This document shows, one piece after another, positions 1 to 10,229 of a DNA stretch of 64,000 nt; position 1 is the first letter of the stretch; the number at the start of each line of letters is the position of its first letter. A model generated the notes under the pieces. That model had not been told where the DNA came from. It did no database searches and saw only the letters and a program-made list of their open reading frames with translations. Source of the stretch: Maribacter sp. MMG018 (GTDB taxonomy: Bacteria; Bacteroidota; Bacteroidia; Flavobacteriales; Flavobacteriaceae); the NCBI RefSeq assembly GCF_018100785.1, contig NZ_JAGJEC010000002.1, positions 992,001 to 1,056,000 of the forward strand. The letters are read 5' to 3'. The position numbers and the translations under genes are program-made.

Positions 1-488
1 CAAATCCATAAATTCCAAAAATTACCGGTCATTTCAGCTATGATCTTAGCTGGCCCCATTAAAAAAACGGTTCCAACAAAGATCAACAACACAATAGTGA
101 AGAGCCTCATTAACTGCTTCATATTGTTTCCTAAGTAGACCCCTACGACCTCACTAATGCTTAGTCCATCATGTCTTAACGACAACATTCCCGAGAAGTA
201 ATCATGAACACCACCCGCAAATATGCTTCCCAAAACAATCCATAAAAAAGCTGACGGACCAAACATCGCTCCGGCAATTGCACCAAAAATAGGCCCTAAA
301 CCTGCAATATTCAGAAATTGAATCAGAAATATGCGCCATGCAGGCAGCGGTACAAAATCTACATCATCCCTTAATCTAACAGCAGGTGTCTCTTGGTTTT
401 TATTAATGACGAAAACACTTTCTACAAGCTTGCCATAAATAAAATAACCTAGAATCAATACTACAATAGAAATAATGAATGAAACCAT
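1..488 (-). CDS. cstA: CstA-family carbon starvation / peptide transporter, N-terminal part (cut by window edge)
   Basis: The reverse strand from the ATG at 488 stays open to base 1, giving about 162 residues of an integral membrane protein. The N-terminal helix (MVSFIISIVVLILGYFIYGK) is followed by a cytoplasmic loop, then LPAWRIFLIQFLNIAGLGPI, GAIAGAMFGPSAFLWI and GSIFAGGVHDYFSGMLSLR, which is the conserved start of CstA/BtsT-type pyruvate or peptide transporters. Full-length members have roughly 480 to 700 residues, so most of the protein lies outside the window; the short N-terminus suggests the short CstA form. It is co-directional with the sulfatase upstream on the minus strand (70 bp away), but nothing ties it functionally to that locus. 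Family assignment is firm; the transported substrate is unknown. Confidence 0.85.
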   Translation of the reverse strand, partial: MVSFIISIVVLILGYFIYGKLVESVFVINKNQETPAVRLRDDVDFVPLPAWRIFLIQFLNIAGLGPIFGAIAGAMFGPSAFLWIVLGSIFAGGVHDYFSGMLSLRHDGLSISEVVGVYLGNNMKQLMRLFTIVLLIFVGTVFLMGPAKIIAEMTGNFWNLWI

Positions 489-558
489 CTGGAAATATAA
501 TTATTAGATTATTCGACTCTTTGCTACTAACACACGCTTAAATTAAGAATGGGATTTT

Positions 559-2106
559 CTATTTTTCAGACACCGTTCCGGAAATTATACCACGTAATTC
601 TTTATGCATTTCAGCTGCCACATCAGAATTTTCCGTGATTATGTTATTAGATTCGGATTCGTCCTCGTATAAATCATATAACTGGCCCTGAGCCGAGTCA
701 TTTTGCGGTGCAATAAACTTCCATTTCCCCTTTCTTAATCCCATTAGATTATTTGAAGACTGAACAACTACAGATTTTCTAACATCTTTTTCTTCGCCCA
801 AAAGGTTCATGGATTGGTCATAACTATCTATGGCCATATTTTGTGGCACGTTAAAATTAACGATCGAACCAAGGGTTGCAAGTACATCGTTCAAGGCAAA
901 GATCTTATCCGATTTGACACCCTGGGGGATATTTCCCGGCCATTTGGCTATAAGAGGAGTACGAACCCCTCCTTCCCAAATGGTCCATTTAGAACCTCTT
1001 AAACTACCGTTCGGATGATGTTCATTCTTGTTTGGCCCTTTTTCTTTAACATCCGACAAATTATTACTTGCGTTTGCCAAATCTATATGAACACCTGTTC
1101 TCTCGAACTGAGAACCGTTATCACTGGCGAAAAGGACGATCGTGTTTTCTGCTTGCCCTAAACTATCGAGCGTATTCAATATTTGCCCTACATAGCTATC
1201 CAGTTCAGAAACATAATCACCGTACAGCCCAGCTTTTGTGGTACCTATAAATTCATCGCTTACCGATAACGGCACATGGGGAACATACGGTGCATAATAT
1301 AGAAAAAAGGGATTTTCTTTTTTCTGTCTTGCTCGCTCACTTAAAAATGCGATACTTTTCTTGGTGATACGTTTAAGGTATTGATTGGCCGGAACGATCT
1401 CAATATGATCTTTTCCTTTTGCCGAATCGATGTTATAGAATTCATGCCCAAGCGCCGCAACAATAGTATTGCCATCCATTATCCAGCATTCACTTGCGCA
1501 ACTAAATCCGTACCAATTTTCAAAACCATTATCGACCGGGCCTCCGCTGATCGGTTTTTGTAGATCAATATTCGCACCATTGTTCTCTGCCTTAAATTTT
1601 CCATACCCGGCAGGTTTAGCCCCGTCCAATGTAGGAAATGTGGCCCCCAAGTGCCATTTACCATACCCGGCCGTCGTATAACCTGTTTGCCGTAACATTT
1701 GCGGTAAGGTCAGTTGGCCTTTATCCATCATAGATGGTTCATAATTTGACAAGACACCTGATTTTTTCCAACTTCTAAAAGGATACGTTCCGGTCATCAG
1801 TGCATACCTAGACGGCGAACAGACCGAAACAGGGCAATACGCGTTCGTAAAACTTATACCTTCAGATGCCAATTTATCTAAATTAGGGGTAGGTACCAGA
1901 GATTTATCATTATATGATCCCAAGTCACCATACCCAAGATCATCTGCAAATATCAGTACAATGTTGGGCAGGGGTTTCTGTTCTTCTTGTACGTTCGTAC
2001 ATGAAATAAACATAAACGTACTCAGCAGTACAATAGCACTTATTAGAGAACCACTGCCTTTTAAATGTTTGATCTTATTTATACTATCTTCCGATGCTAA
2101 ATTCAT
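559..2106 (-). CDS. Sulfatase (formylglycine-dependent, family S1), lipoprotein
   Basis: 515-residue sulfatase. The N-terminus carries a hydrophobic stretch ending in the lipobox FISC (Cys36), so the mature protein should be a lipoprotein. The metal-binding FADDLGYGD follows at residues 53-61, and the sulfatase signature VCSPSR places the cysteine converted to formylglycine at Cys96. Further down are the KWHLG motif and ALNDVLATLG typical of S1 enzymes. It removes sulfate esters from a glycan in the periplasm or at the cell surface; the S1 subfamily and the position attacked cannot be read by eye. It is the last gene of the first PUL-like locus, 26 bp after the FAD-dependent oxidoreductase, so the two are probably co-transcribed. 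No formylglycine-generating enzyme is in the window. Confidence 0.93.
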   Translation of the reverse strand: MNLASEDSINKIKHLKGSGSLISAIVLLSTFMFISCTNVQEEQKPLPNIVLIFADDLGYGDLGSYNDKSLVPTPNLDKLASEGISFTNAYCPVSVCSPSRYALMTGTYPFRSWKKSGVLSNYEPSMMDKGQLTLPQMLRQTGYTTAGYGKWHLGATFPTLDGAKPAGYGKFKAENNGANIDLQKPISGGPVDNGFENWYGFSCASECWIMDGNTIVAALGHEFYNIDSAKGKDHIEIVPANQYLKRITKKSIAFLSERARQKKENPFFLYYAPYVPHVPLSVSDEFIGTTKAGLYGDYVSELDSYVGQILNTLDSLGQAENTIVLFASDNGSQFERTGVHIDLANASNNLSDVKEKGPNKNEHHPNGSLRGSKWTIWEGGVRTPLIAKWPGNIPQGVKSDKIFALNDVLATLGSIVNFNVPQNMAIDSYDQSMNLLGEEKDVRKSVVVQSSNNLMGLRKGKWKFIAPQNDSAQGQLYDLYEDESESNNIITENSDVAAEMHKELRGIISGTVSEK

Positions 2107-2132
2107 GAAACCGTTATTTAAACTTTCTAGAA

Positions 2133-3818
2133 TTACTCAAGACGTTGACCATTTTTCAATAAAATGGACCTTAAATTTTCATAAGAAATGTCTTGAACCG
2201 ATTTTTCAGAATCAATTGCCAAAGAAGCTGCGGTTGCCGCAGACTCCCCTAAAACCATAAATACCGGTTCCATTCGTATCGATCCAAACGCAATGTGGGT
2301 AGAACTAAGACAAACCGGAACTATCAAGTTTTCGCACTCTTCCTTTTTGGGCACCAAAGACTTATAACTTATTGGATATGGGTCAAAACCGTGGGCTTCT
2401 ACATTACCCTCATTTTGAACATAACCATTGGCATCTACATAACGTTGCACATTGTGCGAGTCCATAGTATATGCGGCCAAGCCAATAACGTCCTCGGCTA
2501 CTTCGAGCCCCTCACAATTTTGCTGTGTCATAACATAATCGCTGATCATACGCCTGGCTTCACGAACATATAATTGTTGTTGCCAACCATCTTCTCTTTC
2601 AAATTCATCTTTTGTAGTGCCCCATTTTGAAGCCTCATCGCGCACTTCCTTCGGAATCCTTGGGTGATTGGCCAAAGTCCACATTAAGCCCATTTGGTAG
2701 TTACGGTGGTCTTCGATTATTTTTTCCCTCTCGGCATATGATGCTTCTGGATAGTTATAGTTTTTTCCTATAAAATCAGTTGAAAACCCAAATCTATTAT
2801 TCGAATCGGTCTTGCGATTTGGCATACTGGAATTTATCAATGGCAACAACGGACCTCCTTTATAGTACATATCACGTACAGACCCTTTGCGAGCTTCATA
2901 ATTTCTAAAAAGAAGTTCATAATCCTGCTCATTATAATTTGCAGGTTTTTTGAATGGAATGCGATTGTCCGGATGATCGGTCAAACACATCCTAAAACAA
3001 TAAGCCTGAATTTTATTGTCTCCTTCCCCCTCAACACCAGGTTTTTCATTAACATTGGGCAAAAGACCGCTCTCTGGGTCCCCTTTAACTATGTAGGGAT
3101 CTACCCTTGGTATAAAATTGTGGTTAGCTGCATTTATAGAAATCAAATGGGTCAGAGACACGTTATAGTTGTTCGGTTGAACGCCGTTTAGGGTTTCTCC
3201 GTATTCCGCATTACCTTCACGACCCACCGTATAACTTACTCCTGCAGTGGCCATTAAATCACCTTCATACGTTGCATCAAGAAACACTTTACCTATAAAT
3301 CTCTTTCCACTTTCCATGGTAATCGAAGCAATCTTTCCGTTCACCTTCTCTACGCCCGAATCTCTATTTAACCGCTCGTTATATATTACTTTGACCTTCT
3401 CTTTTTCTATCATGTCATGATAAACGGATAATGCCGCAGAAGGCTCAAAAGTCCACATGGTAGGTTCTCCTTCTTCCGTACGGGATTGGCCTCCATCTTT
3501 ATAATCGGATTTCCGTTCCCATTTCCAGTTGCTTTCTTCATCATAATATGTTTTGATATTGGTATAAAATTCCCTGGAAATACCTCCAATGGCCTGTTTG
3601 TTACCTATATCCGTTTGGCCCAATCCTCCTGTGGTCAGGCCGCCCAATCTGTTGGTAGGCTCAATCAATACTACCGACTTGCCCATTCTACTGGATTGAA
3701 TAGCTGCTGCTACTCCTGCCGAAGTACCTCCGTAAACAACTATATCATATTTCTTTTTTTGGGCATGTATACCCTGAAACATCAATATGAGGGCAATAAC
3801 CCCTAATAATTTTTTCAT
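2133..3818 (-). CDS. Secreted FAD-dependent oxidoreductase (FAD_oxidored family)
   Basis: 561 residues with a cleavable signal peptide ([20 protein letters not shown]). Directly after it lies a dinucleotide-binding motif, [13 protein letters not shown] (about residues 26-38), followed by an acidic end of the second strand (VLIEP) and the [14 protein letters not shown] stretch seen in the Bacteroidota and Planctomycetota FAD_oxidored (PF12831-like) proteins. The family is often found in glycan-degradation loci, but its substrate is not established. An export signal on a flavoenzyme is notable because the cofactor must be acquired with or after export. It is 26 bp upstream of the sulfatase and 164 bp downstream of susD, separated from it by a terminator, so it may have its own promoter or depend on read-through. 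Confidence 0.87.
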   Translation of the reverse strand: MKKLLGVIALILMFQGIHAQKKKYDIVVYGGTSAGVAAAIQSSRMGKSVVLIEPTNRLGGLTTGGLGQTDIGNKQAIGGISREFYTNIKTYYDEESNWKWERKSDYKDGGQSRTEEGEPTMWTFEPSAALSVYHDMIEKEKVKVIYNERLNRDSGVEKVNGKIASITMESGKRFIGKVFLDATYEGDLMATAGVSYTVGREGNAEYGETLNGVQPNNYNVSLTHLISINAANHNFIPRVDPYIVKGDPESGLLPNVNEKPGVEGEGDNKIQAYCFRMCLTDHPDNRIPFKKPANYNEQDYELLFRNYEARKGSVRDMYYKGGPLLPLINSSMPNRKTDSNNRFGFSTDFIGKNYNYPEASYAEREKIIEDHRNYQMGLMWTLANHPRIPKEVRDEASKWGTTKDEFEREDGWQQQLYVREARRMISDYVMTQQNCEGLEVAEDVIGLAAYTMDSHNVQRYVDANGYVQNEGNVEAHGFDPYPISYKSLVPKKEECENLIVPVCLSSTHIAFGSIRMEPVFMVLGESAATAASLAIDSEKSVQDISYENLRSILLKNGQRLE

Positions 3819-3937
3819 TTCCTATTGTTTTATCATTAATACCTAGTTGTTGTTTTATTCTAAACAAGAATACAAGTAGTAATTTTTCTTAAAACCTATG
3901 ATTACAACTTATAGTTCAGATATGTAGACATTAGAAA

Positions 3938-3965
3938 AATACAGGCCTTTTAACAGGCCTGTATT
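3938..3965 (-). terminator. Hairpin terminator after the first susD
   Basis: AATACAGGCCT and AGGCCTGTATT form a perfect 11-bp stem around a 6-nt loop. On the minus strand the stem is followed by TTTTCTA. It lies 18 bp beyond the susD stop, so it should end or attenuate the susCD transcript before the oxidoreductase and sulfatase genes. Confidence 0.75.
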
Positions 3966-3982
3966 CCTATGCACCATCTATA

Positions 3983-5434
3983 TTAATACCCAGGATTCTG
4001 ATCAGACTGATTTACAGCCGGGTTATTATTTATTTCATCTTCGGGTATTGGCCATAAGAGACGTTCATCTATTACGGTTTTTCCTGCAGCGGCAAAAGCT
4101 TCTTTAACTTTTCCTGTACGTTTTAGATCGAACCAACGTCTACGCTCTAACAAAAACTCATATCCTCGCTCTTGCAATACGGTATTTTCAAAATCAGCAG
4201 CGCCCATTCCAGAAGAATAATCCACCGGAGATGCCGTATTCGGATCATATCCATAAGCTCTTCTCTTTATCATGTTCAAACGCTCCAAGGCAAGTGCCGT
4301 TGGACCACCATTGGCTTTACTGGCCGCTTCTGCGTAAAATAAATATGCTTCTGTAAACCTATAGATAGGTACACTATAAACATTTTGCCCAGAAGTGTTG
4401 GAAATAAACTTTTTAAAGAGCATTGGTACCGTTTCAGGTAAAGGCACCCACTCCCCTTCTGCATTCTGATACTGCGTATATAAATTAAAATCCTTTCGCA
4501 AATCATTATCGTCCCAACTATCACCAATAAATGAATTGGTATCAGGAAGCCATGCAAAGAAACCAGAAGACGAATAATTGTATGGTAATGCCTGTCCTCT
4601 GTGTATATATGTTGGAATACCGGAAGTTTTTGTTTCAGAATGATGCACCGACATAATATCTTCGGTACTGGTGTCCACAGCAAAAATCTTATAAAAATCA
4701 TCTGAGGCTTCAACTTCAACTAAGCTATATGGGCCGTTAACGATTACATCATCGGCTTTGTCAGCTGCCGCTTCCCAATTTTCCAAGGTTAAATAAACAT
4801 GGGCCAATAGCATTTTTGCAGCCCATTTAGAGGCTCTACCCGTTTGTCCTTCTACTTCGCCAAGACCACTTTCTGCAGTCAAGGCATCGGCAATAATCAA
4901 TTCGTACACCTTACTTTCGGGTTCCCTTGGGGCTTCTATAGAACTCAAGTCTACACTTTCTTGTGTCTTGATCGGTACAGCACCCCAACCACGAACCAAT
5001 TCAAAATAACTTAAGGCCCGTAAAAAGTGTGCTTCGGCCAAAATCTTTTCTTTCGCGTCTGCATCTATATCATCTATACCTGGCACATTATCTAAAATGG
5101 CATTGGCTCTATTGATCGTAGCATATAAAGATGACCAATTTGAGGCACACCTACCAATACTTGTCTGGTCTAATATCTGGTCCCAAATAGTGATCGGGGC
5201 TTGCGACCCTCTTCCGAAAAGAAAATCTCCGTGCAGCTCTGTCATTAAATAATGGTTCATACCAAAAAAGTCGCTTTGCATACCAGCATATACACCGACT
5301 ATAGCGGCTTGTGCATCTTCCTCGTTATTATAGAAGTTAGACTTGGAAACAAAATCCTTGGGAACTTCCTCCAATGTTTTATCACAAGCAGAGAAACATA
5401 TGATTATTATTAATCCTAAAACTATATTTTTCAT
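3983..5434 (-). CDS. SusD/RagB-family glycan-binding outer-membrane lipoprotein (locus 1)
   Basis: 483 residues. The signal peptide ends in the lipobox CFSAC, giving a surface lipoprotein. The N-terminal EEVPKDFVSKSNFYNNEEDA and the ending LLWPIPEDEINNNPAVNQ with a final NPGY are hallmarks of SusD proteins, and the central ILAEAHFLRALSYFELVRGW matches the TPR-like core. SusD caps the SusC barrel and binds oligosaccharide for TonB-driven uptake. The start codon is 19 bp after the stop of the partner susC gene, the usual pairing. Length is normal for the family. The ligand is unknown; the sulfatase nearby suggests a sulfated glycan. Confidence 0.95.
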   Translation of the reverse strand: MKNIVLGLIIIICFSACDKTLEEVPKDFVSKSNFYNNEEDAQAAIVGVYAGMQSDFFGMNHYLMTELHGDFLFGRGSQAPITIWDQILDQTSIGRCASNWSSLYATINRANAILDNVPGIDDIDADAKEKILAEAHFLRALSYFELVRGWGAVPIKTQESVDLSSIEAPREPESKVYELIIADALTAESGLGEVEGQTGRASKWAAKMLLAHVYLTLENWEAAADKADDVIVNGPYSLVEVEASDDFYKIFAVDTSTEDIMSVHHSETKTSGIPTYIHRGQALPYNYSSSGFFAWLPDTNSFIGDSWDDNDLRKDFNLYTQYQNAEGEWVPLPETVPMLFKKFISNTSGQNVYSVPIYRFTEAYLFYAEAASKANGGPTALALERLNMIKRRAYGYDPNTASPVDYSSGMGAADFENTVLQERGYEFLLERRRWFDLKRTGKVKEAFAAAGKTVIDERLLWPIPEDEINNNPAVNQSDQNPGY

Positions 5435-5453
5435 AATGTTATGTCTTTATAAA

Positions 5454-8400
5454 TTAAAATCTAAATTTTAGGCCCATGGCATAGATCTTGGCACTAGGAT
5501 AACTGCTTTGATCGTGACCAAATCGCAATCGATCTCCAATATTACTAGAATCTGTTCCTCTTGTGTTGGCCTCTGGATCGATACCCGAGTATTTTGTGAA
5601 AGTGAACAGATTGGTACCGCTAATGTATAACTGGAGCATATCAAATCCGTTTAGACCTATATCGGAAACAGGAAAATTATAGGCCAATCTCATTGATTTT
5701 ACACGCAGATAACTGGCATCTTCTATAAATCTATCGGAAACCGTTATTTGGGTTGCACTACTTATTTTTGGGTATTTGGCATTAGGGTCAGGATTCTCCG
5801 CTGTCCAATAATTTCCAATTATATCCCTAAACTGATTGTTACCTCGTTGAAAAGAATTTAAATGTGTTCCATTGGTCGCATTAAACAATTCATTTCCTTG
5901 TACACCCTCCAACATTACATTTAATTCAATCCCCTTGTAACTGAAATTAGATGTTAATCCATAGATGAAATCTGGATGATAACTACCCAAAATCACACGG
6001 TCTTGCGTGTTTATCAACCCATCTGGAACTCCATCGGGTCCGCTTACATCTTTATATTTAATAAAACCGTCTTCATCTAAACCATCTTCCAGAAGTCCAT
6101 AAAAGACTCCTAAAGGCTCTCCTTCACGTGCAATATTTGCACTTGGCCAAACTGCACTTTGGGCCGCGCCAAAAATATCGCTGTCACCGGCAAGCTCTAT
6201 TACCTTATTTCTATTGGCAGAAATTTGAGCTGAGATATCCCATTTAAAATCGTTTCTTAGTATATCGGCATCTACACTAAATTCAACTCCTGAATTTTGT
6301 ATTTCTCCAAGATTTGTAAGAATTGAGCCAAACCCGACACTTGAAGGAAGCGGTACCGAAGCAAGTAAGTCTTTCGTATTCTTTTTGTAGTAATCAAAAA
6401 CAAACCTCAATCGATTATTAAATAGGTTAAGGTCAAATCCAACATCCAACTGTCCTGTAGTTTCCCATTTCAATTCGCTATTGGAGATACCGGCAGGATA
6501 AAAACCGATAACATCCGTCTGGTTACCAAAAATATATTTTGTAGTATTCAATCTATCCAGTGATTGATAAGGACTAAGTGCCGTGTTACCCGTAATACCA
6601 TAACTTGCCCTTAATTTCAGGTTAGAAATGGTAGCGCTGTTTTTAAGAAAGTTCTCATCTGAAACACGCCATGCCAAAGCTGCTGAAGGAAAATATCCCC
6701 ATTTATTATCTGCCCCGAATCTAGATGAGCCATCAGCCCTGATACTGGCCGTAACCATATATTTTCCGTCATACGAGTAGTTTACCCTAGAAAGAAAAGA
6801 AGCCAATGTCCAGTCAAAATAACCCGACCAAGGATTACCAACAGTCTCGGCCGCGGCCAAATTAAAGTTCTCCGTAATATTATTGGAAAAGCCACTCACA
6901 TAAATTCCGGAATAACGGTTCATTTGTGTTTGATACGTTGCCCCTCCTATTACGTTTAAACTATGTTTTTCATTGAAGGTTTTAGAGTAAGTCAGGATAT
7001 TTTCGGTAAGAAAAGAATTAAAGTAGTTATTTCCTTCTTGGGCCGACCCCCTATCGTTTTCATATACGATCGGATTAAACTGCTCGCTACGTAAGTTTCG
7101 ATATTGCAACCCTAATAAAGTCTTAAAAGAAAGACTCGGGGTTATCTGAAAATCGAAAGTTGCATTTGCCAAGGCACTATTAGAAAAACTTAAGTTTTTA
7201 TTAAGGGTGGATAATAATGGATTTCTCATATCGGCCGACCCAAAATTATACACCTGTCCTATTTGTGTAGGTAGGCCTTCTTCATCATATAATGGAAGTG
7301 TAGGAGGCGCAGAGGCAGCCGCAGAAAGCATTGATGTACCACGGTATCCATTGTCTACATTAACAGTATTTGTCTCATTTCTAGACAACTGTATGTTAAC
7401 ACCCATTTTTAACCAACTTTTTAATTCTTGATCTAAATTGACCCTAACAGAACCCCTGGTCACACCAGAATTTTCAATGATACCATCCTGATCATAATAA
7501 TTACCAGAAATAGAATACCTTCCTTTTTCAGAACTTCCAGAAAAAGTTACCGTATGGTTTTGAACCGGTGCGGTTCTAAAAATAGCACCCAACCAATCTG
7601 TTCCTGGATTTTCTATTTCAGAAATATTAAAATATGGCTCCAAACCTTCGTTTTTAAGCCATTCATTGGCTATAGTCGCATATTCTTTGGCATTAAGCAC
7701 ATCATATTCATTTATGGCTTGTTGCATACCAAAAAAGGTATTGATCTCCACTTTACTTTCTTGATCTTTCTTACCCCTTTTAGAGGTTATAATTACGACA
7801 CCGTTTGCACCACGAGATCCATAAATTGCGGTAGCGGAGGCATCTTTTAAAATATCAACCGATTCAATATCCGCAGGATTTAGATAATCGATACCACTAG
7901 TTACCGGAAACCCGTCCACCACATACAATGGCTGATTATTACCGATCATAGAATTTCCTCCTCTGATTCGCACCTCTATTCTAGAACCCGGTGTACCTGA
8001 ATTTTGAGAAACCCTAACCCCAGAAGCCCCAACCTTAAGTGCCTGAGCCATATTGTATACGGGAACCGATTCTAATGTTTCGGTTTTAACTTGAGAAACC
8101 GACCCTGTCAAATCGGCCTTTTTCATGGTTCCGTACCCCACTACAACAACTTCTTCCAAACCTGCTGCGCTTTCTTCCAATACAACATTAATATTGGTAC
8201 GCCCTTGCAGCGAGACCTCTTTAGTGGCAAAGCCCAAATACGATATAATTAAAACGGCATTCTCATCTGATGTAGTTATAGAAAAATTTCCGTCAAAATC
8301 TACGGTAACACCATTTGTGGTACCTTTCACAATTACATTTGCGCCTGGCAACGGTGCCCCGTCAGTATCGACAACAGTTCCAGAAACTGTTTGTTGGTAC

Positions 8401-8801
8401 ATCCCAACATTCAATGTTTCATTTTTCTGGTTATTAGCCTCTACATCTTTTTTCAAGAGTATTTTACGGTCTGTAATCTCATACGATGTATTTACATCCC
8501 TGAACAAAAAATCTAAAACCCTATTAATAGGTGCATTTTGCAATTTAATGGTCACCCTTCTTTGTAAATCGACAGATTTTGTATTGAAAAAAAATCTGAA
8601 TTCACTTAGACTTTCTATTTCATCTATAACCTCCCTAACGGTAGAATTCTCTTTTTCAATTGAAATCTTCGTCTTTTGAGAATAAGAGCTGGCTTGCATA
8701 AGGAAACTTATTGCAAGAAAAAAAAGAAGTGATAACTTCATTTTTAAGTAATAATTTAAGCGCCAAGGAAGACAACCCGACGACATTGGTGGTTTTTTCA
8801 T
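5454..8801 (-). CDS. SusC/RagA-family TonB-linked outer-membrane transporter with STN domain (locus 1)
   Basis: 1115 residues. After a signal sequence (the Met at 8741 is a possible alternative start) comes an STN domain (about residues 45-115, with FRFFFNTKSVDLQRRVTIKL). A carboxypeptidase-regulatory-like domain with GTVVDTDGAPLPGANVIVKG follows, then the plug with VVVGYGTMKKADLTGSVSQV and the SusC-specific PLYVVDGFPV, and a long beta-barrel ending KIYAMGLKFRF. The STN domain marks a transducer that signals to a FecR-type anti-sigma factor, and exactly such a gene lies 153 bp upstream. It should import glycan oligomers together with the SusD gene 19 bp downstream, and report their presence to the sigma/anti-sigma pair. 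Confidence 0.96.
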   Translation of the reverse strand: MKKPPMSSGCLPWRLNYYLKMKLSLLFFLAISFLMQASSYSQKTKISIEKENSTVREVIDEIESLSEFRFFFNTKSVDLQRRVTIKLQNAPINRVLDFLFRDVNTSYEITDRKILLKKDVEANNQKNETLNVGMYQQTVSGTVVDTDGAPLPGANVIVKGTTNGVTVDFDGNFSITTSDENAVLIISYLGFATKEVSLQGRTNINVVLEESAAGLEEVVVVGYGTMKKADLTGSVSQVKTETLESVPVYNMAQALKVGASGVRVSQNSGTPGSRIEVRIRGGNSMIGNNQPLYVVDGFPVTSGIDYLNPADIESVDILKDASATAIYGSRGANGVVIITSKRGKKDQESKVEINTFFGMQQAINEYDVLNAKEYATIANEWLKNEGLEPYFNISEIENPGTDWLGAIFRTAPVQNHTVTFSGSSEKGRYSISGNYYDQDGIIENSGVTRGSVRVNLDQELKSWLKMGVNIQLSRNETNTVNVDNGYRGTSMLSAAASAPPTLPLYDEEGLPTQIGQVYNFGSADMRNPLLSTLNKNLSFSNSALANATFDFQITPSLSFKTLLGLQYRNLRSEQFNPIVYENDRGSAQEGNNYFNSFLTENILTYSKTFNEKHSLNVIGGATYQTQMNRYSGIYVSGFSNNITENFNLAAAETVGNPWSGYFDWTLASFLSRVNYSYDGKYMVTASIRADGSSRFGADNKWGYFPSAALAWRVSDENFLKNSATISNLKLRASYGITGNTALSPYQSLDRLNTTKYIFGNQTDVIGFYPAGISNSELKWETTGQLDVGFDLNLFNNRLRFVFDYYKKNTKDLLASVPLPSSVGFGSILTNLGEIQNSGVEFSVDADILRNDFKWDISAQISANRNKVIELAGDSDIFGAAQSAVWPSANIAREGEPLGVFYGLLEDGLDEDGFIKYKDVSGPDGVPDGLINTQDRVILGSYHPDFIYGLTSNFSYKGIELNVMLEGVQGNELFNATNGTHLNSFQRGNNQFRDIIGNYWTAENPDPNAKYPKISSATQITVSDRFIEDASYLRVKSMRLAYNFPVSDIGLNGFDMLQLYISGTNLFTFTKYSGIDPEANTRGTDSSNIGDRLRFGHDQSSYPSAKIYAMGLKFRF

Positions 8802-8850
8802 AATTTTGAGTGTTAATTTGTGATTACGCTTTAAGTGTGGTCATTCTTAT

Positions 8851-8883
8851 AAATCGGGAAATGTTACAGCATTTTCCGATTTT
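8851..8883. other. Imperfect hairpin between fecR and susC
   Basis: AAATCGGGAAATG and CATTTTCCGATTT pair over 13 positions with one G-U type mismatch and a 6-nt loop. On the plus strand the stem runs into seven T residues, like a terminator. On the minus strand, which is the transcribed one here, the downstream side is only ATTTATAAG. It may attenuate read-through from fecR into susC, or structure the susC leader. Seen directly; function inferred. Confidence 0.45.
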
Positions 8884-8954
8884 TTTATTTTGATATAACA
8901 AAATTTAAAAACGACCAGATGTGATCGATCGGTCTTATTTCATATGATTATGGT

Positions 8955-10112
8955 TTAGTTAATTATTATTTTGTTCTCTACAATTTGATATTCTATCTTA
9001 TATACCTTGTTAAAATATTTGAATACCTGTTCTATTGTTTCATGCTCCATCTCTACAGTGGCATTAAATTTTTCGGTATCGAGCTCTCTATTATTATTAA
9101 TGATTACCACATTATAATGCCGCTCTAACTTTTTAATGATGTTTTTAAATGATTCATCCCTAAAAATGAGATTCCCGTTCATCCAAGACGTATATATATC
9201 GGTATTTACTTTCTTATCGGCGATCGCACCTTCCTCTTTATCAAAAACCCCCAAATACCCAGGTTTTAAATAAAATTCTTTGTCAGCACCTACTTCCATT
9301 AAATTTGATAGGCTTACAGACCCTTCCACCAATACTACTTTCGTTTCACGATCCTCGGTATAATTGGAAACATTGAACTTAGTACCATAGACCTTTACAT
9401 CTAAATCTTGAACATTTACGACAAACTGTTGGTTTACATTTTTACTAACCTCAAAAAAGGCTTCTCCTTTTAATATTACTTTTCGTGGCTTGTTTTTTTG
9501 AAAAAAGGTAGGGTACGTAATAGAACTACCTGCATTAAGATGCACTTTGGTACCATCGGACAGCACTACACCAAATCTTTTTCCTTTTGGAATGCTCAAT
9601 GTGTTATATTCTGGAGTTGGATCGGCATGTGAATCATAAATTATCTTACTATCGTCCTTATTTCCAACTACATTGCCATCGGCATCCACAATGGTCATAG
9701 AATCATCTTCCCTTATAACCTGTTTCTGTCCATTGCCAAGCTCCAATGTAATTACATCTTCCCTAGGGCTCACCACATTGCTCGTTTTTTCGGTAAACAA
9801 ATTATCGTTCACTAAAAAGCCCAATCCTAAAAATACTATGGCTATGGCGGCGTACTTAAAGACATTTAACAGTATGGTTTTATGGGCCGCTTTTTTCTCA
9901 TTGTGAATTTCCTTTAAAAGTTCATCCCTTACTTTATCTATTTTTGAATCGTTCATGGCTACGTTAATCGCGAAATGGGTTTGAACATATGACTTAAAAA
10001 TCTCATGGTTTTTTTCTTCCGCAAGCCAATTGTTCAACATATCCAAATCGTTGATATCGGCTGACTGGGAAAAATACTTTACTATAGCATTTTCTATTTT
10101 TTTTAAACCCAT
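8955..10112 (-). CDS. FecR-family anti-sigma factor
   Basis: 385 residues. An N-terminal cytoplasmic part (1-79) precedes a single membrane helix (about 80-101, KYAAIAIVFLGLGFLV). The periplasmic FecR domain follows with SIPKGKRFGVVLSDGTKVHL and KGEAFFEVSKN, then VKVYGTKFNVSNY. The C-terminal DUF4974-like segment contains NGNLIFRDESFKNIIKKLER. It should hold the ECF sigma factor encoded divergently 117 bp away, and release it when the STN domain of the neighbouring SusC signals. Membership of the FecR family is clear. The pairing with the sigma factor at 10230 is inferred from position. Confidence 0.94.
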   Translation of the reverse strand: MGLKKIENAIVKYFSQSADINDLDMLNNWLAEEKNHEIFKSYVQTHFAINVAMNDSKIDKVRDELLKEIHNEKKAAHKTILLNVFKYAAIAIVFLGLGFLVNDNLFTEKTSNVVSPREDVITLELGNGQKQVIREDDSMTIVDADGNVVGNKDDSKIIYDSHADPTPEYNTLSIPKGKRFGVVLSDGTKVHLNAGSSITYPTFFQKNKPRKVILKGEAFFEVSKNVNQQFVVNVQDLDVKVYGTKFNVSNYTEDRETKVVLVEGSVSLSNLMEVGADKEFYLKPGYLGVFDKEEGAIADKKVNTDIYTSWMNGNLIFRDESFKNIIKKLERHYNVVIINNNRELDTEKFNATVEMEHETIEQVFKYFNKVYKIEYQIVENKIIIN

Positions 10113-10229
10113 CGAATTTTTCTCCTTTCTAATTAATACAAGCGAAATTTACAATACCCTAACTTTTTTTTGATATTTTTTTCATAATCACATATTTTTT
10201 GCCGTTAATTTGTCAAATAACCACATTTC

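Noticed and set aside
8125-8679. Open frame of 184 codons on the plus strand opposite the susC N-terminus
   Set aside because: It lies wholly antisense to a strongly supported SusC gene, is Ser/Thr/Val-rich as expected from the complementary frame, and has no promoter or conserved motif.
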